This document shows, in pieces, positions 12,729 through 24,200 of a stretch of DNA of 64,000 nucleotides. The position numbers and the translations under genes were made by a program. Origin of the DNA: Tricholomella constricta (taxonomy: Eukaryota; Basidiomycota; Agaricomycetes; Agaricales; Lyophyllaceae); contig JAACJP010000008.1 in the NCBI GenBank assembly GCA_013368375.1, forward strand, positions 124,001 to 188,000, read 5' to 3'. The stretch's first letter is position 1; the number at the start of each line of letters is the position of its first letter. Below the pieces are notes generated by a model. It was not told the origin of the DNA. It searched no databases and saw only the letters and a program-made list of their open reading frames with translations.

Positions 12729-12921
12729 ATAATAGGCATTTCCTTGTACAATTACTACTTACATTGTCACACTTGACTTCGAATAAAATGATGTGACTGT
12801 CGCCTATACCGTGACGTAACTCTTAACCGACACGGCCACTCCTCGTCGTCTACTATCGATTTCCTACTGCTGCCGCCTTTCTTTTCTGACCAGAACCCAC
12901 ATCGTCTAATACTCTATACTC

Positions 12922-13970
12922 ATGTCGATGCTCGACAAGTTCCGCAAGGGTGCTCAGAAGGCGGGCATCCAAGCAACTGCATTTGTGCAAGCAGGATCGA
13001 GCAAGGTGGCGAGTGGTTCGAGGGAATTTGTTCAGGGCTTCACGCTCCCAGGAGAAGCAGAGAAGGCAGCGAAGATCCTGGACAGCTTTTTAGGTGCGTT
13101 CACTCAAGGAATCTCTCAAATTTTAACCTAGGCGTGTTAATCCTCCCAAATTGCATCAGCCGATCCTGAACGACCAGAATCAGCTCTCAACTCGATTCCC
13201 AAAGCAGTTCTGCAAGGAGCTCGAGGTGCGCACATTTTTGACAATCCATTCGAAACACGATCAATGTAAAGTACAAGACCCTGATGTCACCGCCTTGCAG
13301 GTCTCGCGGTATTCCAGGTACTCAAGGCAGGCTTCGTCTTCTCTGGCAAAGCTGGCTCCGGAATCGTCATTGCGCGCCTCCCTGACGGCTCCTGGTCCGC
13401 CCCCTCGTGTATCGCCACCGGCGGCCTCGGCTGGGGCCTCCAAATTGGCGCAGATATCACCGATTTCGTCATCGTACTCAACAACGAGGACGCCGTCAAG
13501 GCCTTCTCACTGGGCGGCAACGTGACCATCGGTGGGAACATCAGCGCGGCTGCGGGTCCGATTGGCACTGGTGGAAGCGTGCAAGCGTCACTGGCGCATC
13601 CAACGCCGATGTTTTCGTACTCCAAATCCAAAGGTGCAGTCGTTGTTCCACCCCGATCTTGAACCGCATCTGACGTCCTATCTCTATGATAGGCCTGTTT
13701 GCTGGAATGTCGCTGGAAGGCACCGTCCTCATCGAGCGCAAAGACGCCAACAGTGACTTCTATGGCTCGCCCGTCCCAGCTCGGGATATCCTCGGTGGCC
13801 GTGTTCCCCCTCCTGAAGTCGCATCACGATTGTACGAGATCATTGAGGCTGCGGAGGGCCTCGATGAGACTGGTCTACCTGAAGAAGCATACGTGCCGAC
13901 TGCTGACGGCAGTCACATCGCTGTTGGGCGAGGAAACCACCATACCGTGTTCGATGCTGATGGTCACTAA
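12922..13970 (+). CDS. SYLF-domain protein (Ysc84/SH3YL1-like, no SH3)
   Basis: Four exons (12922-13093, 13160-13225, 13301-13633, 13693-13970) sum to 849 nt and encode 282 residues. The SYLF (DUF500) domain fills most of the protein: IPKAVLQGARGLAVFQVLKA, GFVFSGKAGSGIVIARL, SWSAPSCIATGGLGWGLQIG, DFVIVLNNEDAVKAF and GLFAGMSLEGTVLIERKD are its usual blocks. In the family this domain binds phosphoinositides and, in yeast Ysc84/Lsb3, F-actin at endocytic sites. The C-terminal SH3 domain of those proteins is absent; the tail is short and acidic. It lies 193 bp downstream of the glucoamylase gene on the same strand and converges on the phosphodiesterase gene. It is a common single-domain form in basidiomycetes. 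Confidence 0.92.
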
Positions 13971-14254
13971 GCGGTCTTGGTGCACGAATTATGATGCGTT
14001 TTCTACCTAACTTTATCGTACCTACATATGTTGTCGAGCCTTTGCCTGCTTCGCGTCCCATACCTTTCTAATATTTTCCTTTCTGTACAATCTGGAGCCC
14101 TCCAAACCCCTTTGCGCGATGTACACACGTTAGCACAGAGCTTGGAATACATTACACGACATTAAGGGTATTATTTGTTGTATATACACGGTGGAAGGCG
14201 ATGCTCTATGCTCCTCCCTATGGCTCCTTCCTATGCCACAAAATTTAAAATCCA

Positions 14255-16322
14255 TCATAGATATCTATCCCAGAATCCAACTGTGCCGTTGTTCGGCGCA
14301 GCGAACTGATCAATCCCTAAAAGCTTGATGACGAGGTTGTAGATCTCGACATTTGGGAAGCGCTCCATAATATACGTGTTGCTCTCCGTCGACTCCCAAT
14401 GATGGTCGGCCGGCTTCTTGCCAGAGTGGTGCAGAGCTTTAACATCAGTACTGAAAGGCCCATGTGCGATGAACATCGCGTGCATCGAGAGCTCGTCGTT
14501 ATCGTATCCGTGGTTCTTCAAGCACGTGAGTTATCTTCCAAGCGGAAAGGAACATCGCCGCTTACCCCCTTAGACATCCCTGTATCACCCTCCGCCTTGG
14601 TGGTCAGCACATACCCGATCTTCGGCACAACGTACAATGGTGCGATGCGCTCGCTGTGTGAGAAATGGTACCGCTGAGGCATCGTCTCGTGCGTGTAGAC
14701 ATCAAACTTCTCGGGGTTCGCGTCTGAGGCGTTCAGCAACATATTCAGGTAGTGCGAGACGTTGGCGGATTCACGGAATCGCAGTCCCATGGCCGGCCAG
14801 CCGTCCACGTGCTCAAGCATCTCAAGCCCTTCGTCGTGGAGGATGTCATCCATGTAGACGAGCTCGGGATCACTCGTGTCAGTCATGCCGTGATCGCTCA
14901 CGAAAACGATATCGACGATATCAGTAAGGTTGCGGGCATGCAGAGCGCTCTGCAGATCCTTTGCAAAGTCGTCGACTTGTGCGAGAGTTTTCTGAATGGT
15001 ATGGACAGTTTTAGGTCGATGTACAGGATTTGAGGAATGTTCTTACGTTGACTCTGGCAGACATTGGTCCCGTGGCGTGGCCGGCTTGATCCAAGGAAGG
15101 TTCGTACGCTAGGGTACGGATAAGTCAACGATCAGAATTGTGATTGTGCACATACCCATGACAAGCTGGGGCCTAAGCTCGATAGGAAGATCAATCCAAT
15201 TGATGATCTGCTCAAGCTTCTCAGAAAGTGGGACATGGTCCTTCCATGGAACAAAATATGTTGAGCTGGCGCCTGAAGTTGTCTTTGGAGGGCCCGGCCT
15301 GGACGTCTGTTGGTTAAGTTGCATCCCACAAGAATGGAGAACGATGTTTCTCTACTGACCACATAAGGTTGGCTGTGAGGAGCCCAGCTTTCTCGGCCGT
15401 TTCCCACATCTAAAATGAAATCTTTAGACGAAGGCCTTAAATATTAAGTTTCGGCCTACTGGTTCTCCAAACCACCAGTCAGGATTCCAGCATGACTCGA
15501 TTCGATTGTAATAGAACGTAGTCTTCGACTTAGGATCCCAAAAATTCTGGGATACATTGACATGTGAGCCAAAGACCATAGCAAGAGGACCGAAATTCGC
15601 ACATTAGCCACAATCCCATGAGATTCGGCATGTAGACCGGTCCTATTGATACCCCATGAGTTGCAATTTTGATAAGGCAAACGTTACTCTGTAGACATAC
15701 ATCAACGCCCAGTGATTTCTAAAGAAAGCATGCTCTGGTTAATGGCGCTCATGTATCTCACGGTAAAATACTCACGGAAACGTCAACGTCTGCGCAATAA
15801 TAACCTCGATTAGATCAGGATCTCTCGCGTTTCAACGTAACTCACGGGGAAGACTGGTTTCATAGACTTTGCACGCAGGCCATTTTCACTGATACGCAGC
15901 AGGTTGGGCGTCAGTCCACGATCCAGGTAGTCAGCTCTATAGTTACGTAATCAGTCGAAATATTGAATACGCCATCTTGTCGAATCGAACCTTAGCCCAT
16001 CGATGGAGACTATTAAGACCGTGCGCTTGAATTCATGTGTGCCATTCGAGAGCAGTTCGCCACCCTTGTGCCACAGACTGTACTCTGACGGTACGACAGG
16101 ACCTCGAAGGAGTGTTCGAACGAAAGCGCCTGAAATGAGGAGGCCGATGAAGAATACTGCAGTTCCGACAATCCTTCCCCTTGACCATGAGCGGCGTGTG
16201 TCATTGCTTTCCTTCCCTTCGACCGAAACTCCAGAGAGAAGGCCTTCTTCCTCCTCGACAATGTCATGCGGCTTAGTCGATGGGGGCCTGGATTTACCGT
16301 GAAAGCGGCTTGGGGATGACAT
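14255..16322 (-). CDS. Ectonucleotide pyrophosphatase/phosphodiesterase (type I, NPP family)
   Basis: A type II membrane phosphodiesterase that hydrolyses nucleotide or phosphodiester bonds outside the cytosol, similar to yeast NPP1/NPP2. The start is ATG 16320-16322. A GTG nine bases upstream is in frame but is not a eukaryotic start. The N-terminus is cytoplasmic, followed by a signal anchor (IVGTAVFFIGLLISGAF). The catalytic region begins TVLIVSIDGLR (metal-binding Asp) and continues FPTLTFPNHWALMTG, whose Thr before FPNH is the nucleophile. GLHAESHGIVAN follows. Later come the metal ligands in DIVFVSDHGMTD and the C-terminal NHGYDND..MHAMFIAHGPF block. It ends GFWDRYL and TGA at 14255-14257. 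The nucleophile sits in a 14-nt exon (15776-15789). The last intron lies between MSKG and NHGYD near 14525-14575. Confidence 0.9.
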
Positions 16323-17138
16323 GTTTTGCACCGCAGAGCCGGGGGTGCAGGCGGTAATGCGCTCGCTGTTGCGGGTTGTGAGTCGTCACCGTCGAATTCC
16401 GAAGTTTGTACCTCCCTTCGCAGCCAACTATTAACAATTAACTGTAAACATTGCTACTGACGGTCCGGCAAACTAAGTCCTTGTTCCTCAATCTTTTTTA
16501 CTAACTTAACAGTGACGGGTAAACTTGCGCCAAGTTTGTATCCCATGTTACTACTGCAAGAGCCCACGTGCCATTGCACCACATCTTTACTCTGAGCCTT
16601 GGGAGACAAGACATCTGTTGATCGTTATGTTTATGGGCTGTGTTTCCCCGGGCGGTGATTCGGACAAGCCAAAGATCTTGGCTCTCGAAATTGGCTGTCC
16701 TTTCTTGGGAATGCCGTTGCCTCCATATGTTACTGGAGAGATGAACCTTTTCAGACACGTCATGCCGACTTCTTCGGTATCGCGCCTGGTTTATCAATAG
16801 TATTGTCTGTTCCCTGCGGAATTATGGAAACCCCGAACTTGAGGATTCTAAATAAGGTCCTGTCGAGCTCTATCTTGCTTCCATCTCTCTGGAGTCTTTG
16901 AATCTATCGATTTGGCTGTCATGAGCTGTCATGGTCGTAGGTGGGATACCAGAAACTTTGATGTGAGCCCTTCTGCAACACATTGTCTGAATTGATCTGA
17001 ATTGGTGGCACAGGATACGATGATCCACTGGACCATTATTTCTCTGTGCTATAAGGGACTGCCACTTTCGACGCCACGAACTTTGTTCATTCTCTCGCTT
17101 GAGACGCAAATCTAAATCTCTCTGCTAGTCGACTCCGC
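16323..17138. other. Divergent intergenic region
   Basis: About 816 bp between the divergently transcribed phosphodiesterase (-) and DUF6533 (+) genes. It must contain both promoters. Only short frames are present and no clear TATA box was seen near either start. Confidence 0.4.
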
Positions 17139-18760
17139 ATGGCAACTTTGGATCCTTCTATCGATCCCGCAACAGCCGCCTTATTGAACACATTCATCCA
17201 AGCGTTGAATGATGGCCGTGCTGTCAATGTATGTCGATTCTCTTCACAAACACTCCGCGCTCTGCTAAAATCTGCTCACTGTGCATCCCTTTCAAAGTCT
17301 CTGATGGGTGAGCTCAATGTCCTGGCCTTCATTTATACTGATTATGAATTGTCCAATAGTGGCGAGCTACACCTGTCTAATATATGATATTTTTCTTATG
17401 TTCCCGATGTAGGTGAAGCCTGATATACTTTCCTTAAGTTTATTGCTGACAATCCTTCTCAACAGCGAAGTAAGCGTTCTATTCATCATGTATTCCAGAT
17501 TTGTGCTGACTGGTTCAGTTGGAATACGTCTGGGTCAGTTTGTGAATTTCCGCACGTTCCAACAGAGGCGTCTCAACTGTTCTGCCAGAAAACGAAAATC
17601 ACCATAGGGTCCGTAATGTACGTTGTGATGCGATACGGCAATATCCTCGAACAAGCGATAACCTTGATATGTGAGACTCACCTCATTGGCCGTGCCTCTT
17701 GACATAGATGTTGATTTTCTGGTAGATTTTCTTCACCCCGATATGCCTTTTGAGGTATCCTCCTCTCTACAATTTTTTTTCGGAATTCTCAGTCACTGAT
17801 CTCCGAGCTTAGTTTTGCAGGATATGGTTCTACTTCGACGAATGGTTTGCGTATGGTTTGTTCATACCAACGACCAGTAAGTGTACACTTAAAGACTCGA
17901 AACCCGAGATGCAATTGATCACTCTTTGAAAGTATTTATTGGCCTGCGCACGTATGCGCTCTATCGAAACGATGGTCCCTTCTACAAGTGGCTGATTATA
18001 TGCTTAATTGGGGTACGTTGAACAGACGCTGGCTTGGACAATGCTGATCCGTACATGAACAGGGAACGAACATCGGCATGTTTATATCGCTTGGGCTGAT
18101 CACCAGACAAATCAAATGTACATTCATGGCGATGTCTTGCATTACTAGTTCTGATGCTGCCTCTTCAGTTGCTCCTCCACAAATCTCTGGGCTGACCTGC
18201 GGATTCACCATTGCATCGGCTCCGCACAATGCGACGCTGTTCCAGTTTGTTGTTTCAGCTTCCTTCGACTTTTCCCTTTTCTGTCTCACCGCAGCCCGTC
18301 TCTTCCAACACTGTAAGTAAATTACCCCTTCGCTATCACTGAGATGCATCCTACATCTTCTTCAGTTCAAATGGGAAATTACCGCCTCACAAAGATAATT
18401 TTCCGCGACACGCTTGCCTATGACAGTGTCCTTTTCTTGTGAGTGTCCAACTTTTTTCTATTGTGTTTTTGCATGAACGATGCCAAATGAACTTAACCCA
18501 ACAGTACCGGCCTGTCCACGCTGCTCCTTTACAGCGTTAAAATACCCACCGAGCGTGAACAGCTCCGCGCACTTCTGATAGCGCCCATGAAGTCCATGGC
18601 TGTGATCATCTCGTCACGGATGGTGTTGAATTTGCGACGGATGATCATTGCTCCTCAGGCCTTGAATGTCAATACGCTAGCAATTGGACCAGAGATGGAT
18701 AAGACATCCTTCTCTATGCCGTCGATGGCCTTCCGTCCTGGTATAGAAGACGACGTGTAG
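17139..18760 (+). CDS. DUF6533 multi-pass membrane protein (copy 1)
   Basis: A member of the basidiomycete DUF6533 family, predicted to cross the membrane about seven times; the biochemical function is unknown. My model has 12 exons: 17139-17228, 17298-17307, 17360-17408, 17466-17469, 17519-17533, 17589-17670, 17708-17754, 17813-17876, 17933-18012, 18063-18312, 18366-18438 and 18505-18760. They sum to 1020 nt and encode 339 residues. The DUF6533 signature appears only after splicing: SYTCLIYDIFLMFPIELEYV, then W and later VVMRYGNILEQ. Further membrane blocks are WFYFDEWFAYGLFIP, FIGLRTYALYR and WLIICLIGG. The C-terminus carries PTEREQLRALLIAPMKSMA. Three exons are only 10, 4 and 15 nt long, and all three are repeated in the inverted paralogue at 40606-42272. 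Confidence 0.85.
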
Positions 18761-18820
18761 TGTTGTGTAATATCCTGTGCTAATACACAAAGAGACAGGT
18801 AGAAAAACCATAGTGACAGC

Positions 18821-20929
18821 TCAGAGCTTGGCTCTGCGTCTGAACAGAACTGCGGCGCTTTGAGATGGCGTGCATACAGGACCGAACCAAAAATCTGGTG
18901 GTCGGACACCCTCTTCCTCCGTCCGAACGTCATACTGCAAGATAAGGTAAGCGAGCATAAGTTTAATTTCCAGTGAAGCAAGGAACCGGCCAGGGCTGCG
19001 ACGCTGTTAGTTTGAGCTGAGCAACTGATTCACCCATGATATCTCACCACGTGTGGCGTCCGCCTCCAAATGCCAAGTACCCAGCACTGGGGCTAGTGAG
19101 CCTGCACTTGACCTCTTCGGCACTGGCCGCGCCATATCGCGCCTCGGCCTCGCGGCGTTGCTTGTAGAAACGGAAACCATCGAATTCCGCAGCGTTTTCA
19201 AACAACGTATTGTCCAGATGTGTTGCGGTGGGTGCAGCTGCTACGATCGTTCCAGCAGGGATGATAGACCCATCAGAGAACCTGAAGGGTACCAGCGATT
19301 TTCGAGGGAGAGAAACTGCCAGGTAGACGAAGGTGAATTCGTGAAACTGGTGTAGAAGGTTCGATGAAACTTACATGCGCCGAGTCCATTGAGTCTGCCA
19401 CATTCTTTCAAGAAGGAATCCAACTTCCAGCATTTTTCGATTTTCTCCTTGTCCAGTACGTTAGGAGAATCAATCCATTCCGTGCCCAAGTTTTCCTTGA
19501 TCTCGTCGCGTAGCCATCCTATATACTCAGGCCGAGCCGCAAGGTGAAACAGGGCGTGGGTGAATGTCTTGACGGGGGTAAGGTGAATATCAGTATTAGC
19601 CCCGCGGCGTAGGCTCGAGGTTTGACTAACCATAGCAGTCGTATGCAAAGCCATAAAATTGACGTTCAATAGCCGTTCAGAGATTGCTTCCACAGACTGA
19701 TGGCCGGGTGGGGCGGCATCCATAAGCCATGTCAGCATATCATCCTACAACAGAATATCATGTTACTGTTGCATTCCGTGAGATTGAGACACACACTCAC
19801 TGATCTTTGCTCTCCCGCAGCTTTTTCTCGCTGACGCTGTTCGATCAGGGGACGTAAATGCACCACGATGCGAGTGCGAAGACCAGAAATCTTGTTGTAT
19901 ACTGCGCCGACGAGTCTAAGATAAATATAAGCACGTCGACGTAAGGTTGTGAATGAAGTTTTCACGTACGGCTTCAAAAAGTTGGGGAAACAGTTTATGA
20001 CAGCTGAACCGAACATGACATGGTGCGCGAAATATATGTTTATGTTGCAGTAGTCATCATTGCGACCTTCAAAAGGAGATTGTCGATTCTTGGTCAATTT
20101 TGAACACGAATTGCTCACATAGAGGTAGTCCCACGAAGGATCTGTTTGTAATGCGGGCGACGAAGATGGTGAATACCTCGCTTGCACGAATATGTGCCCA
20201 TTCATCTGAGTTGATTGTGAGAATAAAGCAATGATTATCGTCGAGTAAGTTCCTTACTGGGGCTGTCGGTGAACTTTCTATCAATCAAGTCATTGAATGA
20301 GAAACGAATTTCGTCAGCCATATCTAGCAGCATGGTTGGTAACTTCTTCGTCATGACGTTCCGGAGGACCCCAAGGTGGTAAGTGTCAAGCCTGATATCC
20401 TTGCCCATAGTATAGTCTGATTGCAGAAGCTAACCGGAGGAACGTATTAGGAAACAGAGCGACAAAATCCTATGTGAGGTCCGCACCTCTGCTCCAGCAG
20501 CGTCTAATGAGAGTTGACTATCCGGCGCTGTGCGCAAATCCTCGAGATGGCGACCAGCAGTGATAACAAACCATCCACTAATTTGCGGCACCCTGAAGAG
20601 TCCTCCATTGGACTAGACAGCGACATGTCACATTAGCGCCCTCTCAATTTTGCCATAGTAGCATAAGCAAGACGATTGCCTTTTGATATCCTTCTTGCAA
20701 CACGGATCGTGCATCCCTTATGTACCTCCAGACGGTCTTATACGACCTGAGTACACCGCTGGGTCCCACCGCAGGGATTTCACTCTAAGAAAAATCAACA
20801 CTGAGAGTTCGGCTTTGGCAAAAGCTAGTATCATACCAGGGCCTTTCGACGTTCATATTGTCGACGAAGCTTGAAGAGTTGTGTAGACACCAGAAAAGCA
20901 AAGACATATAGCTGCCAAGGGAGATCCAT
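18821..20929 (-). CDS. Cytochrome P450 monooxygenase (copy A)
   Basis: A membrane-anchored haem monooxygenase; the substrate is unknown. The start is ATG 20927-20929, giving an N-terminal anchor (MDLPWQLYVFAFLVSTQLF) followed by a basic stretch. Recognisable blocks are IPAVGPSGVLRSYKTVWRYI, VARITNRSFVGLPLC, an I-helix region (VNFMALHTTA), the K-helix ExxR motif in FLKECGRLNGLG and the PERF-type region (ENAAEFDGFRFYKQR). The haem loop FGGGRHTCPGRF contains the axial Cys and is split by an intron after the first two bases of that Cys codon. The stop is TGA at 18821-18823. The overall pattern resembles fungal P450s annotated as ent-kaurene-oxidase-like. The 3' end lies only 60 bp from the 3' end of the convergent DUF6533 gene. 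Confidence 0.88.
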
Positions 20930-21210
20930 GTACAGTCAAGGGCACAGTAATCGCTGGCTGCGATGAGAGCGGGACTGCGAGACCAGTGACGGCACAAGCT
21001 GCAATAAACGTTTCCATTTCAAGTGTATACCTTCCATCTGATCTGGTTGGAGAAAAAAGAATGATGGTGTCGAAGTCGGCGCTCGTTCCTTCGTCTGAAA
21101 TGTCAGACGTGGGAACTCATCCGGTGGACGACATGGATGATGGCGACAGGACTCACATCCCACCGTCTTCCTTGCCATTGAATGGAGGTATGTGCATTAT
21201 TAATAGTTAT

Positions 21211-24200
21211 CTACTCCTCTGATATACGTTCAAAGAATTGTTTCAAAGTACTTGCCAAAACCTCTGGGAGTGCCTCCACGTTCCGCAACACCACATAATA
21301 CTCGAATGGGAAAGAGTCCAGGTATTTTTGCAGCTGTAGCTCCATACGACCATCCACATTCTTGAATTCTGCCTTATCCATCGTCAAGATTGATCCTTGA
21401 TGTGAGCCTGCCTGAGTGGCCTTCGACCCCGAAACGTTGCCGGCCGTAGTATGAAGGGAGTCGATGATCACGAACACGATCATCACTCTCTGCTCCTCTG
21501 CCTTTCGGAGAATGGTGCGAAGTCGTTCGTGGTCTTGGCACATTCCATCAGAAATGATGAACTGCAGCTGCCATAAGTCCGCAGCGGTAGCGGAGCTCAT
21601 GGAACGTCGCTCTCGAGCATTCTCCAGGACCTTCAAACTCGTTTCGACCAGTGATAGAACATTGGTCGCTTTCTGGTTGAATCGGAACGCGTTCATGACT
21701 TTGATGCCCGACTGGTCTGTGAAGGGGCCATCATCGAAACCGTGGAGTATATCAACAGCTTCGCCGAACTTGGCAATGGCGATGTCACCGGCCTCGAGTT
21801 TACTAAGGGCTTTCGAAACGAGGGCAAGAGTTTGGTAAGCCAGATGGATGGAGCGAGACTCAGCCATAGAACGCGAGTCGTCGATGGAGATCAGCACTTG
21901 GTACTCCCGCTGACTGGGCCTAGTGCGCCGCAGCCATATCTTGTCTTTGGTGTAATCGCTCGCAATGTATGAGATGATCTTTTTCATGTTGAGTCGTTTC
22001 CCGGTGCGGTAATCTCCCTTGAGTCGGGTGGCGAGGGTAGGTTCCAGAATGAGCCGTAATTGTTCGGAGAGAGCATATGCAAGATCATGGGTGAGCGACT
22101 CGTACAGGCGCCATATCTTCTCCGCGCCGGCGTCTGGGAAGCCGTGGAATTGCCACGTTCGTAGTTCCGCTTCGGTAGATTCGTCCTGATCGTCCTCCAT
22201 GTCCACATCAGCCTTGTGGGTTGATACTTCGGAAGAAAGTGCAGGTTGATATGTGACGGAGTGTGCGTTTGGCAGGATCGCGCCTTCGACATCGTCCCGC
22301 TGCTCAAAAGAAGTAGGCTCGCCGTGTGGTGTCTGCTCCTGAGGTGGCTGCTGGTGATCTTCGGGCTCCAGAGGAAGGTCTACGTCCATGGGTGCTCCTT
22401 CGCCTGTTTGCTCATCACCATCAACAAGCTTCAACTCGTTCAGTTTTGCGACTTTTTCTTCCCCAGCAGGACCCAAGGCTTCCATGTCATGATCTGCGTC
22501 GTCCGGCTGGAGATATTCGACTTGCGAGAAAGCACCAACATCCCCCATCCTTTCTCGAGGTACCTCTTGTTGCTCCCCGCTGATGATGTCATCGAATCGC
22601 TGTCGTATCTCCTTAAGGGCATCTCCTAGGCTGCGCAATGGGTTTGTGGACGATTGGCTCTCAGGCTGGGATGGCATTTGACCCTCCTGAGTGCCCGAAG
22701 AGGCTGCGCCAGCATCTTGGGAGTCTGCGTTTTGGGCGTCAACTGGAGCTTGGGTCGGCTCGGGCATTCTGTGACAACAATGAGAGACGAGTTATAAAAG
22801 AACGTGAAGATCTAACGCACCCATTTTGATTTTGAGCTTGGTCATTGGAAGCCATGTCCTTGCCTGTTGCACCTGCAGAACTACCCGCTTGCCCAGTGGC
22901 GGCGCTCTCAGCGCCTTCCGGGGCTTGTGTTTCTTCAGAAGGAGCCACACCATCACCCGCAGATACGTCAGGGCGAGCGACCGCATCTTCACCTTGTGCT
23001 TCGTCCTTGTCCTCCGGAGTCTGATCCTCGTCGGCTTCTTGTGGTTGGCCGGGTACTTCGGGTTCTTGGTCCATAGGCTCGGTAATCTCCTCCGGAGGGT
23101 GATCCTCTTGACCCCATTGCTCTGTCACCCCATCATCTCCTCGCTCGGGCTCCGTCTCTTCCATCTTATCCTCTACAGGCTCCTCGTCGTCGCCTTCCAT
23201 ATCCTCAGGTAGATCCTCCCCCCCGATATCCATCTCGTCCGCGCCCAAATCCATGTTATCTGGTAGATCCAGCGTGTTTGCGTCCTGAACAAAGGAATCC
23301 ATCGGAGCACCGCTAGCGTCTGGATAATCCGCGTCTTCCTCCTCTTTCTCTGCCTCTGGCATCGGCTCGTCCTCCGCGCTGGGTGGCGTTTCCTCAGTAG
23401 CTTCTTTCTCCTTCTCAGCCTTTTCCTTCGCCTTGGTCTTATCCTGGCCCTCTTTGGCAACGACTTCAGACTCTCCAGACTTCTCCTCAGAACGATCTTG
23501 ATCCGTCTTTTCATCCTGTTTTCCGTCCTCTGGTCCCTTTTCGTCACCCCACAACTTCTCATCCACAGCCGAGGGATCGGAAGGATCAAGGTCGCCGAGC
23601 TGCTCATCAGGCTCCACGTCACTCTCGCCGTCTGATTCGGCTTCGTCTTGAGACCCAGTATCTGGCACATCCTCCATCTCACCGCCAAAGTCATCGCCCA
23701 TCTCAATCGCGTCAGCATCATCCTTATCGTCCCTCGGCTCCCTCTCCTGCGTGTCATCACCCTTCAGGCCCTCCACCTGACTTTCATCCTCGATCTCTTT
23801 CGAGACATTCTCAGTACCAGATCCCTCGCCCAATCCTACCCCGCCCGTCGCCTCTGAAGTATCGCCTCCGTCGTCGTTTTCTTCGATTTCGGGTGGTTGG
23901 CAGAACCCTTGCTTCGAGAGCGTGCTCATCACGGAACAAAGAACGAAATCCAACTTGAAAATGGCTTTTGTCCATTGGATGTGCGTAGCCAATTGATCCT
24001 TAAGCAGGCCAAGATAAGCGGAGAGGAAAGGCAGTATGCGTCGCAGGGTTTGCTCTCGACTGTCGGGATTGGCAACGAGGTGGAGGAGGGCGTTGTCTAG
24101 CCCTGAGATGATGGCATCGATGTTCAACAGATGTGTGAAGTCGCGGACAACTCGGTAGTCTTGGAGAATGTACTGCTTGTTGTCGTCCTCTTCATCGTCA

